64,000 bases of DNA, from positions 62,001 to 126,000 of the forward strand of contig JAZREN010000060.1 in NCBI GenBank assembly GCA_045660825.1, read 5' to 3'. This document shows, one piece after another, positions 44,483 to 53,478 of the stretch (within the stretch, counting starts at the first letter, position 1; each line of letters starts with the position of its first letter). The position numbers were made by a program, and so were the translations under genes. Below the pieces are notes generated by a model. The model worked only from the letters and a program-made list of their open reading frames with translations, was not told where the DNA came from and ran no database searches. This DNA is from HGM04593 sp045660825 (GTDB lineage: Bacteria; Bacteroidota; Bacteroidia; Bacteroidales; Bacteroidaceae).

Positions 44483-45802
44483 ATGAAAAAGAGACTACTT
44501 ATCGCAGCACTGGTTTCCATGATTCTCGGTGGTGCAACAGCTCAGGAGAAATTCAGTTTCAAGTTCTACGGCTTTGTGCGTAACTATGCATGCTACGACA
44601 CACGCGAGAGCCTCACATCAAACAGTGAGCAGTTCTACTACATGCCAAAGGACGTAAAGCTTGATGCCGACGGCAACGACCTCAACGCACAGCCCAACAT
44701 GATGCTGCTGAGCATCACAACACGTTTGGGACTCAACATCACAGGCCCCGAGTTCCTCGGTGCAAAGACATCGGCAAAGATTGAGTCGGACTTTGCAGGC
44801 TTTGGAACAAGCAACACCGTGCTTCGCATTCGCCAGGCATATGCGAAGATGGACTGGGAGCACAACAAACTGCTTGTGGGACAGGCATGGCACCCAATGA
44901 TGGGCGACATGATGCCCGACGTGTTCTCACTTGAAACCGGTGCCCCTTTCACACCGTTCAGCCGCACACCACAGGTGCGTTATGACTACGTCAACAAGGG
45001 CGTGACACTCACAGCCACAGCACTCTATCAGTTCCAGTACACATCATACGGCCCCGACGGTGCTTCGTTCAACTACGCACGTAATGCGGTGGTACCCGAG
45101 GTATACCTGCAGGCAATGTATAAGAACGGTGGTTTCCAGATTGGTGCCGGTGTCGACATGCTCACCATCAAGCCACGCCAAAGCTACAACTGGGATGTAA
45201 CGGTAAACAGCCCCGTACTCGATGACAATGGCAACCCAACATTTGACGCAGATGGCAACCCTGTAACAGTTGAAGAGAAGGTAACAAAGACCTTCAAGTG
45301 CAACGAGGCACCTGTAGTGAGCTTCACTCCAACACTCTTTGCATCGTACAAGGCCGACCGTTGGGGCATCAAGGGACGTGTGACATATGCACAGAACGCT
45401 GCACACCTGAGCATGATAAGCGGTTACGGCGTAACAGCCATCAAGGAGAACGGCGAGCAGGAGTATGGCACAATCAACAGCCTTGGCGGTTGGATTGACG
45501 CAACCTACAAGCAGCCATTGAAGAAGGGCTACCTCCAGTTCTGCTGCTTCGCAGGCTATACAAAGAACCTTGGTTGCGAGAGCGACATCGTAGGCGACAT
45601 CTACATGCGTGGCGAGAAGAACATGGACTACATGTGGCGCGTTGCACCAAGTGTCCTCTACACACACAACGCATTGCAGATTGGTGTTGAGTACAACCCC
45701 ACCACAGTAGGTTATGGCGAGAAGAACAAGAACTACACAATGTACAACCCACGCCCTGTGACCAACCACCGCATCTGCGCAATGGTAAAGTACAATTTCT
45801 AA
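44483..45802 (+). CDS. Outer-membrane porin, DcaP-like beta-barrel
   Basis: Predicted outer-membrane barrel of 439 aa. Signal peptide to GGATAQE; the first strand KFSFKFYGFVRNYACYD, the ITTRLGLNITGPEFLGAKTSAKIESDFAG motif, and WEHNKLLVGQAWHPMMGDM resemble DcaP-type trimeric porins, which pass dicarboxylates and other anions. It ends with the barrel signal HRICAMVKYNF. A long loop (about 230-270) carries repeats of DDNGNPTFDADGNPV type. Its place behind a dicarboxylate-type transporter suggests both serve the same anion. Confidence 0.8.
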   Translation: MKKRLLIAALVSMILGGATAQEKFSFKFYGFVRNYACYDTRESLTSNSEQFYYMPKDVKLDADGNDLNAQPNMMLLSITTRLGLNITGPEFLGAKTSAKIESDFAGFGTSNTVLRIRQAYAKMDWEHNKLLVGQAWHPMMGDMMPDVFSLETGAPFTPFSRTPQVRYDYVNKGVTLTATALYQFQYTSYGPDGASFNYARNAVVPEVYLQAMYKNGGFQIGAGVDMLTIKPRQSYNWDVTVNSPVLDDNGNPTFDADGNPVTVEEKVTKTFKCNEAPVVSFTPTLFASYKADRWGIKGRVTYAQNAAHLSMISGYGVTAIKENGEQEYGTINSLGGWIDATYKQPLKKGYLQFCCFAGYTKNLGCESDIVGDIYMRGEKNMDYMWRVAPSVLYTHNALQIGVEYNPTTVGYGEKNKNYTMYNPRPVTNHRICAMVKYNF

Positions 45803-45825
45803 TAAAACAACTTAACCAATAGAAT

Positions 45826-48057
45826 ATGAACAAGAAAGTATTGACATTAGGCCTTATGCTTATGGCCGGCCTGGGTGCAACAGCCCAGGTGAGCCTTGTG
45901 AACCCCGTTCCACAGGAGGTTACAACGGCTGCAGAGAATGCAATTTTCGATGCACCCGCAACATGGAGTATCAACGCAGCAAAAACACACCGGAGCGGTT
46001 ACATCTATGACGCTCTGATGACAGCATCGCCCGAGGTTGCAAAGAAAGCGAACTTCAAGGTGACACTTGGCGTACGTGGCGAGAGCCAGGTTTGCAAGTA
46101 CAAGAAGAACATCCCCGCAAAGAGCGAGGGTTACTTCATGAAGGTGACAGAGAAAGAGGTAGTGATTGCCGGTAATGACGAGAAGGGTCTCTACTATGGT
46201 GTTCAGACACTGCTTGGCATGATGAACGAGGGCAAGCTCGAGGCTTGCACCATCACCGACTGGCCCGATGTACCTTTCCGCGGAACAGTTGAGGGTTTCT
46301 ATGGCACACCATGGAGCCACGAGGCACGCAAGAGCCAGCTCGAGTTCTACGGCCGCAACAAGATGAACGTATATATCTATGGTCCAAAGGACGATCCCTG
46401 GCACCGCGACAAGTGGCGCGAGGCATACCCCGAGGGCGAGGCTAGCCGCATTGCCGAGCTCGTGAACGTAGCAAAGGCAAACGGCGTTAACTTCTATTGG
46501 GCTATCCACCCAGGTGTTGACATCAAGTGGAACGACGAGGACCGCGATTTCCTCATGGCAAAGCTCGAAATCATGTACAACCTTGGCGTACGTTCTTTCG
46601 CAGTATTCTTCGACGATATCTGGGGCGAGGGCGCAAAGGCCGACAAGCAGGCAGCACTCCTCAACTACATCGACGACAACTTTGTACAGGTGAAGAAGGA
46701 TGTTGCTCCGCTCATCCTTTGCCCAACAGAGTACAACAAGGGGTGGGCAAACGAGCAGGGCGGTTACCTGCGTACACTCGGTAGCAACCTCAACAAGGGT
46801 ATCGAGGTGATGTGGACAGGTAACTCAGTCGTTGCATGCATCGACAAGCCAACCATGGAGTGGATCAACGAGCGCATTGAGCGCAAGGGCTACATCTGGT
46901 TGAACTTCCCCGTTAACGACTTCGTACGCGACCACATCCTCATGGGTCCTGCCTATGGCAACGGCCTCGACATCGCAACCGACGTTTCAGGTTTCGTAAG
47001 CAACCCAATGGAGTATGCCGAGACCTCAAAGATTTCACTCTACGGTATTGCAGACTACTGCTGGAACATGGAGGAGTATGACTACCAGAGCAACTGGGAG
47101 AAGAGCCTTAAGGACATCCTCCCAAGCAACCACGAGGCACTGCACACATTCGCACTCTACAACAAGGACCTCGGCCCCAACGGCCACGGATTCCGTCGCG
47201 AAGAGGGCGATGAGCTCAAGGAGATTGTTGCCGCAGTTGAGAAGGGTGACTTCATGGGCGTAGCAATGCTCAACGTAGCATGCTGCGAACTTGAGATTGC
47301 CTGCGACCTCCTGCTCAACGACAACAGCAACCCACAGTTGTTGCACGAGTTGCGTCCTTGGATCATCCAGGGCAAGAACCTTGCCTCATATGGTAGAGCT
47401 GTGTGCACAATGAAGATGTTCGCGTCAATGCAGGACAACAGCGCATCGACAAGCCAGTTCATCAATTTCGAGAACCTCTACAAGCAGGCACGCTCATTGC
47501 AGAAGCAGATGTTCGACCTTGAGAACAACAAGGCAATGCGTCACCCATACCAGATTGGCACAAAGATTGGTACAAAGGTTATGTTGCCAACATTAAACAA
47601 GGTGTTTGCACAGGCAACCGAGGAGTACAATGCCACACATGGTACCGACCTTGACAAGAACGCCGAGTACAACCCATTCAAGCTCACATCAACTGTTACA
47701 CAGCTTGCACTGCTCCCTGTGAAGCTCAACGGCGACAGAGTGGAGATTGCATCGGCACTCGAGGTCATCAACTGGCAGGCTGGCGGCGAGCTCATGATTG
47801 AGAGCGAAACACCTGTTACATTCCAGGGCATGGACTTCAACTTTGGTGTCAACGGCGTTGCAAAGCACTTCTCACTCGAGTTGTTCGTCAACGGCGCATG
47901 GCGCGAAGTTAGCCTCCTGCACTACAGCGACAACGACCCCGTTATCCACACCGGCAACGAACTTGGCGGCATGACAGCAACCAAACTGCGCATCACCAAC
48001 AAGAGCGGCGAGGAGCAGAAGGTATATTTCAGAAGCTTCAGCTTTGTAAAACGATAA
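45826..48057 (+). CDS. Glycoside hydrolase family 84 beta-N-acetylglucosaminidase
   Basis: Exported enzyme of 743 aa that hydrolyses beta-linked GlcNAc (O-GlcNAcase-like) by substrate-assisted catalysis. Signal peptide to GATAQ; N-terminal alpha/beta domain (about 22-145); catalytic barrel (about 146-430) with FRGTVEGFYGTPWSHEARKS, MNVYIYGPKDDPW and the catalytic pair Asp263-Asp264 in VFFDDIWGEG; helical and C-terminal beta domains. Length and layout equal the well-studied Bacteroides enzyme. Natural targets are probably mucin or other host glycoproteins. 23 nt after the porin gene. Confidence 0.95.
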   Translation: MNKKVLTLGLMLMAGLGATAQVSLVNPVPQEVTTAAENAIFDAPATWSINAAKTHRSGYIYDALMTASPEVAKKANFKVTLGVRGESQVCKYKKNIPAKSEGYFMKVTEKEVVIAGNDEKGLYYGVQTLLGMMNEGKLEACTITDWPDVPFRGTVEGFYGTPWSHEARKSQLEFYGRNKMNVYIYGPKDDPWHRDKWREAYPEGEASRIAELVNVAKANGVNFYWAIHPGVDIKWNDEDRDFLMAKLEIMYNLGVRSFAVFFDDIWGEGAKADKQAALLNYIDDNFVQVKKDVAPLILCPTEYNKGWANEQGGYLRTLGSNLNKGIEVMWTGNSVVACIDKPTMEWINERIERKGYIWLNFPVNDFVRDHILMGPAYGNGLDIATDVSGFVSNPMEYAETSKISLYGIADYCWNMEEYDYQSNWEKSLKDILPSNHEALHTFALYNKDLGPNGHGFRREEGDELKEIVAAVEKGDFMGVAMLNVACCELEIACDLLLNDNSNPQLLHELRPWIIQGKNLASYGRAVCTMKMFASMQDNSASTSQFINFENLYKQARSLQKQMFDLENNKAMRHPYQIGTKIGTKVMLPTLNKVFAQATEEYNATHGTDLDKNAEYNPFKLTSTVTQLALLPVKLNGDRVEIASALEVINWQAGGELMIESETPVTFQGMDFNFGVNGVAKHFSLELFVNGAWREVSLLHYSDNDPVIHTGNELGGMTATKLRITNKSGEEQKVYFRSFSFVKR

Positions 48058-48080
48058 ACAGCAGAACTCACCGCATAAAT

Positions 48081-48117
48081 AAACTCTCCCTGTCACGGTC
48101 CGTGACGGGGAGAGTTT
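48081..48117 (+). terminator. Terminator after the GH84 gene
   Basis: A 17-bp stem AAACTCTCCCTGTCACG / CGTGACGGGGAGAGTTT with a 3-nt loop and one T:G pair. It also stands downstream of the minus-strand transposase-like gene. Confidence 0.85.
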
Positions 48118-48156
48118 GTGTATATATAAGTATGGAGGATTATGTGAGTGAAATAC

Positions 48157-49167
48157 TCAACTGTATGCTGCGCAAATAACTTTTGCCATCTCGTTCAACG
48201 ACAGACATTGCCCTCGACTTATATTCAGGCGTTGGTTATGATGCTCCCATGGAGACAGAATCAACAGGCGCCCATCAGCACAGGCATCGAAGCGACTGCC
48301 ACCGGGCTTTGCCATCTCAGTAAAACCGTTCTCTTGCAGTAGAATGAGCGGAAAGCCTGCATCAAAGGCAGCACGCATAATGGACTTCTCGCCGGGTGAA
48401 ATGCTCGGCGAGACAAGGACAGCTCCACTGCGTGCCTTTTCCAGGAAGAAATGCTTTCGCATCTCAATCTGTTCTTCGCTCAAACTGCGCGAACACTGAA
48501 CCTGCAAACGCACAGGGTGCGAAAGCAAGAAACGGTTACCTATGGCCGAGAAATCAAACTCACCCACCTTTATGTTACGCTGCACGCGGAAAAACTCCGG
48601 ACGAGAACGCTTCATGAGCAAACGGCGAGGATTATCACGCAAATAGTTGAGCCAGTTCACAAGCTGGCCTCGACGGTCAAGTATTCCATCTGTGTACCCA
48701 ATGCTCCACAGCATTCCCTGCTTGCGGTTTGGTACAGTAGGCTGCGATACTATCGCAGCAGAGCAAACGCTCCTGTAAACCCTGTTCGTCGCTATTTTAA
48801 AACCTTTGATTACTTGTCCAAGATGCTGCGGCATCTTCTCCTTTACAAAAAGGATGCCGTGCAGGTGATCGGGCATCAATTGAAGCGCCAGCACCTCCAC
48901 TTGGGGGTAGTGCTCGTTTATCTCCATCCAGTGTTTTTCCACAGCCCTGCCAAGAGGCGAAAGTTCCATGCGGGGAGCATCCTGGGTCCCATGCTCAGCC
49001 TCCAGGTTACCCACAACAGTTCCCAACAAAGGACGCCGCCCTTCAACCGTCATTGTTATCAGGTACATGCGCCGAGCACAGTAGTTGTGTCCATCCCGTC
49101 GACGTGTCATTGATGGCACCGTCTCACCTGCAAAACGCAGTTTTGTAGCCAGCTGTTCAGGAGTCAT
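48157..49167 (-). CDS. RAYT-like Y1/HUH transposase with C-terminal DprA-like domain
   Basis: Protein of 336 aa in two parts. Residues about 25-190 are an IS200/REP-associated tyrosine transposase domain: YLITMTVEGRRPLLG, the HUH motif LMPDHLHGILFV (His101, His103), GQVIKGFKIATNRVYR, and the candidate nucleophile Tyr175 in LNYLRDNPRRL. Residues about 205-336 are not part of standard transposases: SGAVLVSPSISPGEKSIMRAAFDAG, LILLQENGF, DGRLLILSPW and NISRGQCLSLNEMAKVIC recall the Rossmann fold of DprA/Smf. The single-copy setting, without inverted ends, fits a domesticated gene of the type that moves REP repeats. Gene is intact. Confidence 0.8.
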   Translation of the reverse strand: MTPEQLATKLRFAGETVPSMTRRRDGHNYCARRMYLITMTVEGRRPLLGTVVGNLEAEHGTQDAPRMELSPLGRAVEKHWMEINEHYPQVEVLALQLMPDHLHGILFVKEKMPQHLGQVIKGFKIATNRVYRSVCSAAIVSQPTVPNRKQGMLWSIGYTDGILDRRGQLVNWLNYLRDNPRRLLMKRSRPEFFRVQRNIKVGEFDFSAIGNRFLLSHPVRLQVQCSRSLSEEQIEMRKHFFLEKARSGAVLVSPSISPGEKSIMRAAFDAGFPLILLQENGFTEMAKPGGSRFDACADGRLLILSPWEHHNQRLNISRGQCLSLNEMAKVICAAYS

Positions 49168-49197
49168 TGAATTTCAATCCAAACGGTTAAACCGCTA

Positions 49198-49962
49198 TCA
49201 ATAGTTCTTGATTATGTAATCGGCATTCATTTTACGATGCGGCTTCATCAGTTTCCTGTCATTGAATATCGCATCGGCAGCCCAATAGGCCAGCTCGGCG
49301 GTCAATATGCCCACTGCTGCGCCAACAAGCACATCGCTCGTGTAGTGCCAATTGTTAAGCACACGCATCACTCCTGTAGCCGTTGCCACGGTGTAACCGG
49401 CAATGGGAATCCATATGCTGCGGTTGCCATATTCGTGCGCAAGCAGCGTGGCACCCATGAATGCCTTTGCCGTGTGCCCCGATGGGAAACTCTCCTCCTC
49501 ACCATTAGGGCGGGTACGGTTCACGCTCCATTTAAGACCCTTTACCGTTGCGGCCATCATCACTGCAGCCAAGGCATCGGCAGTGAGCACCTGCCAACGG
49601 TTCTTGCTCACACCCTTTACGCCACATGCACCCATTGCAAGATGCGCAGCCCAGGGGGCATATTGCAGATAGTCGTCGACCTTTGCCTGAAAACCGGGAA
49701 GCTTTTTCTGCACACCGTCGGCAATGTATTTGTCGGCAGGCATCAATGCAAAACCCGCAGCAGCCACCGGCAATGCCACGCAAAAAGAGTGATGGGCATA
49801 GTGGAGGTTGTACTGTTTGTTTGTCACCTCAATTGTAGCGGACGCATCACTTTTCACCTCTGTACTGTCAGTATCAAATGTGAAAGCTGAAGACGGAAAG
49901 CTGAAGACGTCTTGTGCAATAATGCCAAAAAGACAAAGGATGAGGAGTATTCTTGTTTTCAT
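49198..49962 (-). CDS. PAP2 superfamily phosphatase
   Basis: Envelope phosphatase of 254 aa, probably acting on lipid phosphates in the periplasm (undecaprenyl diphosphate, phosphatidate or lipid A). Signal peptide near the start (to DVFS). The three catalytic motifs are KWSVNRTRP, SFPSGHTAKA and MRVLNNWHYTSDV; the last keeps the Arg, His and Asp of the family. About four membrane helices are visible. A strong promoter lies 26 nt upstream, so it is transcribed on its own. Confidence 0.9.
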   Translation of the reverse strand: MKTRILLILCLFGIIAQDVFSFPSSAFTFDTDSTEVKSDASATIEVTNKQYNLHYAHHSFCVALPVAAAGFALMPADKYIADGVQKKLPGFQAKVDDYLQYAPWAAHLAMGACGVKGVSKNRWQVLTADALAAVMMAATVKGLKWSVNRTRPNGEEESFPSGHTAKAFMGATLLAHEYGNRSIWIPIAGYTVATATGVMRVLNNWHYTSDVLVGAAVGILTAELAYWAADAIFNDRKLMKPHRKMNADYIIKNY

Positions 49963-49987
49963 AATGGATTATCAATGCAATATGTCA

Positions 49988-50019
49988 CAAAAGTAATCAA
50001 ATAGAGGGAATAGTACAAA
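49988..50019 (-). promoter_or_regulatory. Promoter of the PAP2 gene
   Basis: On the minus strand TTTG (50019-50016), 20 nt, TACTTTTG (49995-49988): full match to the Bacteroidota consensus. The start codon is 25 nt further. Confidence 0.7.
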
Positions 50020-50218
50020 TGAGCAACAAGGATAGAGCATACATATTTTGTCCTGTTTCCGATGCTTGAACGGCTGTTTGCTGTGATTTTGATGGTGACG
50101 TTTTTTTCGACATTACCATTATACGTGGTATAATTCATTTCAAAGGTAATTCTCCACCAACGGCACCGTTGAACTTTGTGGCAAGGTCATTCAAATTTAC
50201 CAATGACCACACCACCTA

Positions 50219-51175
50219 TTATCTCTTATGATTATGCTTATACAACTGCCACGTATTCACCAGATTATGCCACAGTGAATAGAAACCACCGGCAATGGCA
50301 GTAACCGGAGTGAGGAACGTACACGCGAACCATATGGCAAAAACCGTATTCTTCTGCCCCAAGGATTGCCCGCCGGTGATGACCTCGCCGTTGCGGCGGC
50401 CAATGTAACGCCCGAATGCGAACTGCACCATACAACATACCAATGAAACGGCTGCAATACCCGCCATAACCCAAATTGAGAGATTGCTGTGCGCTATTGC
50501 ACGCGTTGTCATTGCAATGGCAAGCGACAACGCCACAAGCCACAGGTAGAACGGCAAGTTACGCCCTTTGGTAACAAGCAGGGAGTGCAGACGCGGCAGG
50601 AAGCGGCGCACAGCCTCGGCACACAAAAGCGGGCACAGCAACAGTGGGAACACCTTGCCCATGATGAGCAGGAACGATGCCGTGAGCGACATGCCCTCAA
50701 CCGGGTGCGACATTGCTAGGAACAGCGGAGCTACAAGCGCCACTGCAATGTTTATCTGCATGGTATATGAGATGAGCGATGCCGAGTTGCCACCCAAACG
50801 CGCAGTGATTACCGCCGCAGCCGTTGCTGTGGGGCACAACAGGCACATCATTGCAGCCTCAAGCAACACACGCACAGTTACCGGCATCTGCGGTACAATG
50901 GCAATTGTCAACGAAATTGCGATGAACGACAACAACTGGAAGGCAAGCAGCCACAGGTGCCATTTCGATGGTTTGAGTTCCTTAATCCTCACCTTGCAGA
51001 ATGTGACAAAAAGCATTGCAAAGATTAGCCCCGGCTGCAGGTACGATATTACCGACAACACAAAATCATGGGTACCATCGAACAGCGGGATGCCGGTGTA
51101 CAGCAGATACATCACCACTCCACCGAGCATGGCAATGGGCAACGACCAATCGCGCAGGAATTTATGGAAATTCAT
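50219..51175 (-). CDS. Bile acid:sodium symporter (BASS) family transporter
   Basis: Inner-membrane protein of 318 aa with about nine to ten helices. BASS-type features are the SYLQPGLIFAMLFVTFCKV segment, the crossover region with CLLCPTATAAAVITARLGGNSASLISYTMQINIAVALVAPLF, and GQSLGQKNTVFAIWFACTFLTP. The start MNFHKFLRDW overlaps the stop of the NAD(P)HX repair gene as ATGA and is preferred over an upstream in-frame codon. Known relatives carry bile acids, organic anions or pantoate; the substrate here is unknown. Confidence 0.88.
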   Translation of the reverse strand: MNFHKFLRDWSLPIAMLGGVVMYLLYTGIPLFDGTHDFVLSVISYLQPGLIFAMLFVTFCKVRIKELKPSKWHLWLLAFQLLSFIAISLTIAIVPQMPVTVRVLLEAAMMCLLCPTATAAAVITARLGGNSASLISYTMQINIAVALVAPLFLAMSHPVEGMSLTASFLLIMGKVFPLLLCPLLCAEAVRRFLPRLHSLLVTKGRNLPFYLWLVALSLAIAMTTRAIAHSNLSIWVMAGIAAVSLVCCMVQFAFGRYIGRRNGEVITGGQSLGQKNTVFAIWFACTFLTPVTAIAGGFYSLWHNLVNTWQLYKHNHKR

Positions 51176-52689
51176 CGCACGCACTCCTCCTCGAGTGAGC
51201 GCCATGCACGTGGCAAACAGTCGACAATGTCACCCGCCACAAGCGCTATCTGCCCCTTTTCGTTTGCGGCGATATCACCGGCAAGACCGTGTACATAGAC
51301 CGCAAGACGTGCGGCATCGGGCACTGCATAACCCTGCGCCATCAGCGCGAGTATACAACCCGTGAGCACATCGCCACAGCCTCCTGTCGCCATTCCCGGA
51401 TTACCCGTGCTGTTGAAGTGCATCGTACCCATTTGAGTGACTATGACAGTGTATGCCCCTTTGAGCACTATCGTCACGCCGAATGTCATAGCATAGGCTT
51501 GTGCTGCCTGCAGGCGCACGTAAGAGCTGTCCGTTTCACCAAAGAGGCGTGCAAATTCGCCAACATGCGGTGTTATTACACTACCCTGTGGCAAGCGCTG
51601 CATATATTTGGGATTACGTGCAAGGATGTTCAAGGCATCGGCATCGAGCACCATGGGCGCCTTGCAGCTGTCTATGAGAGCAAGCAATGCCGCCTCGCTC
51701 TCCTTGCTCTGTCCAAGACCGGGACCAACGCCAACAGCGGTGTAACGCTCAGTGTCTATTGTGTCACTGAAACAGCACTCACAGCTGTCAATGCTTGTCA
51801 TTGCCTCGGGCACTGCACCCTGCACAATAGCATTGTTGCACGATGGCACATGCACCGTCAACAGCCCCACTCCACTGCGCAATGCCGCGCGCGCGGCAAG
51901 CACCGAAGCGCCCGCCATACCCTTTGAACCAGCCACAAGCAGTGCACGTCCGAACGTGCCCTTGTGCGCATGCTTTGCACGCGTTCTAATCAAAGGTTTT
52001 ATTTCATCACGGCAAGTATAGAAGAAAGGCGACGGAGTCTCCTCTATCGCACGTTGCGAAAGTTGTATATCAAGTATCTGCAACTCGCCGACGAACATCT
52101 CGTTCTCGGCAAACAGTTGCGAGAGTTTTGGGAACTGCAATGTAAGAGTGAGCGTTGCAAGCACAATGAGCTGTAGCGCAGGCTCGTTCTCGCCACCCAA
52201 AAGACCCGATGGCATATCTATTGCCACCACATCGTTGTTGCAGGCATCAATGCCACGTATAACATTGGCAAACACGCCGCTCACCACAGGACGGTCGAGC
52301 CCGCTGCCAAAGAGCGCGTCAATAACGACAGCATTGTCGGCAAGGGGTGGCATTTTGAAATCATCGGCTACCTGTGTAACAGGCACTCCTGCGGCACACA
52401 GGCGCTCAAGGTTGACTGCACAATCGGGTGAGAGCTTTCCTTTGGGGTTTATGAGCCACACCGCCACCTTGCAACCGGCATCATTGAGCATACGCGCCAC
52501 GGCAAGGCCGTCGCCACCGTTGTTGCCGGGACCTGCAAACACAGCAAAACTACGCCCGGCATAACGCTCAAGTATTGCCGCCGTCAATGCACGCGCGGCA
52601 CGCTCCATCAGGTCAATGGATGCCACAGGCTCATGCTCTATCGTGTAGGCATCAATAGCCTTTATAAGCGGTGTGTTGAAGAATTTCAT
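51172..52689 (-). CDS. nnr: Bifunctional NAD(P)H-hydrate epimerase / ADP-dependent dehydratase
   Basis: Repairs damaged nicotinamide cofactors: the N-terminal domain epimerises NAD(P)HX and the C-terminal domain dehydrates it with ADP. The 505-aa protein starts at MKFFNTPLIKAIDAYT; the 25 codons in front of it in the longest frame are translated from a dispersed repeat and are not family sequence. Motifs: FAGPGNNGGDGLAVARML (epimerase), KGTFGRALLVAGSKGMAGA, YTAVGVGPGLGQS and NSTGNPGMATGGCGDVLTG (dehydratase). It overlaps the BASS gene by 4 nt. Confidence 0.95.
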   Translation of the reverse strand: MKFFNTPLIKAIDAYTIEHEPVASIDLMERAARALTAAILERYAGRSFAVFAGPGNNGGDGLAVARMLNDAGCKVAVWLINPKGKLSPDCAVNLERLCAAGVPVTQVADDFKMPPLADNAVVIDALFGSGLDRPVVSGVFANVIRGIDACNNDVVAIDMPSGLLGGENEPALQLIVLATLTLTLQFPKLSQLFAENEMFVGELQILDIQLSQRAIEETPSPFFYTCRDEIKPLIRTRAKHAHKGTFGRALLVAGSKGMAGASVLAARAALRSGVGLLTVHVPSCNNAIVQGAVPEAMTSIDSCECCFSDTIDTERYTAVGVGPGLGQSKESEAALLALIDSCKAPMVLDADALNILARNPKYMQRLPQGSVITPHVGEFARLFGETDSSYVRLQAAQAYAMTFGVTIVLKGAYTVIVTQMGTMHFNSTGNPGMATGGCGDVLTGCILALMAQGYAVPDAARLAVYVHGLAGDIAANEKGQIALVAGDIVDCLPRAWRSLEEECVR

Positions 52690-52707
52690 AACTTCAATTA
52701 CTGGCAG

Positions 52708-52793
52708 TATGTCATCCTGAGCACAGCGAAGGATCTCCAATACGTATTTAAAGAGATTCTTCACTTCATTACATTCCGTTCAGAATGACAGAC
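52708..52793. repeat. Dispersed repeat family B, copy 2
   Basis: An inverted pair between nnr and aroQ: GTCATCCTGAGCACAGCGAA with GGATCTC, a spacer, then GAGATTCTTC ... CCGTTCAGAATGACA. Ends are complementary, so the unit could fold into a long hairpin. Confidence 0.7.
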
Positions 52794-52801
52794 AACCTTG
52801 T

Positions 52802-53233
52802 TTACAAAATATTTTTAAGATATTCCAGTCCCTCCTTGTAGCCATCGAAGCCCTTGCCGCAGATTGTCTTCTGCGCATAGAGCGAAACATATGAAAAACG
52901 GCGGAACTCCTCGCGGGTTGATATATCGGTCAAGTGCACCTCGGCCGTTGGCAACGCCACAGCTTTGAGCGCATCGAGTATTGCCACACTTGTATGTGTG
53001 TATGCGGCAGGATTGATGAGTATGCCGTCGAACACGCCGTATGCCGCCTGAATCTTGTCTACAATCACACCCTCGTGGTTCGACTGGAACAGCTCGACAT
53101 CGAGCGACAACTCTGCCGCACAATCACGGATGAACTGCTGCAACGCCGCAAAGTTCTTTGCGCCATAGAGCGCCGGCTCACGCAACCCCAACAAGTTGAG
53201 GTTCGGACCATTTATTACCAATATCTTTTTCAT
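52802..53233 (-). CDS. aroQ: 3-dehydroquinate dehydratase, type II
   Basis: Third step of the shikimate pathway: 3-dehydroquinate loses water to give 3-dehydroshikimate. The 143-aa dodecameric type II enzyme has VINGPNLNLLGLREPALYG (catalytic Tyr23), QSNHEGVIVDKI, LINPAAYTHTSVAILDAL and VEVHLTDIS-like AEVHLTDISTREEFR. Full length. It is the last gene of the aromatic cluster, separated from pheA by 245 nt with repeats. Confidence 0.97.
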   Translation of the reverse strand: MKKILVINGPNLNLLGLREPALYGAKNFAALQQFIRDCAAELSLDVELFQSNHEGVIVDKIQAAYGVFDGILINPAAYTHTSVAILDALKAVALPTAEVHLTDISTREEFRRFSYVSLYAQKTICGKGFDGYKEGLEYLKNIL

Positions 53234-53299
53234 ATCAAATCATATTCACAACGCAATAATCGCAGTTTTACCAAATAAATTATTAGTATAAATTGGTGA

Positions 53300-53410
53300 G
53301 AACAAGGCTTGTGCAAACGAGTAAAACGCAAAGCTTGCTTTAGCGTTTTGCAACGAGTACAGCCAAGGCTCGCCAAAGGCAGCCGGCTTGCGACGGTTTT
53401 GGGAACAGAA
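53300..53410. repeat. Repeat block between pheA and aroQ, related in design to family A
   Basis: Contains an imperfect palindrome AAAACGCAAAGC / GCTTTAGCGTTTT (53323-53349), the same kind of structure as the family A core, flanked by AACGAGTA-type direct repeats (53317-53323 and 53352-53359). The rest (CAAGGCTCGCC, GCCGGCTTGCGACGG) is GC-rich. Probably a diverged copy; not identical to the others. Confidence 0.5.
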
Positions 53411-53478
53411 GTTTACTAATCGTAAATGACTGTTTACAAAACCAAGCGTAACGCAGTTATCGCCATTTTAGACAAAAA

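Noticed and set aside
49959..50138. 59-aa minus-strand frame (MNYTTYNGNVEKNV...) ending as ATGA on the PAP2 start
   Set aside because: An exact-consensus promoter for PAP2 (49988-50019) lies inside it and no family or conserved feature is seen.
52690..52764. N-terminal extension of the NAD(P)HX repair enzyme (MKNLFKYVLEILRCAQDD...)
   Set aside because: The extension is translated repeat family B; the family N-terminus begins at MKFFNTPL.
53281..53478. CRISPR-like regular repeats
   Set aside because: The repeats here are palindromic and irregular in spacing; there are no evenly spaced spacers and no cas genes.
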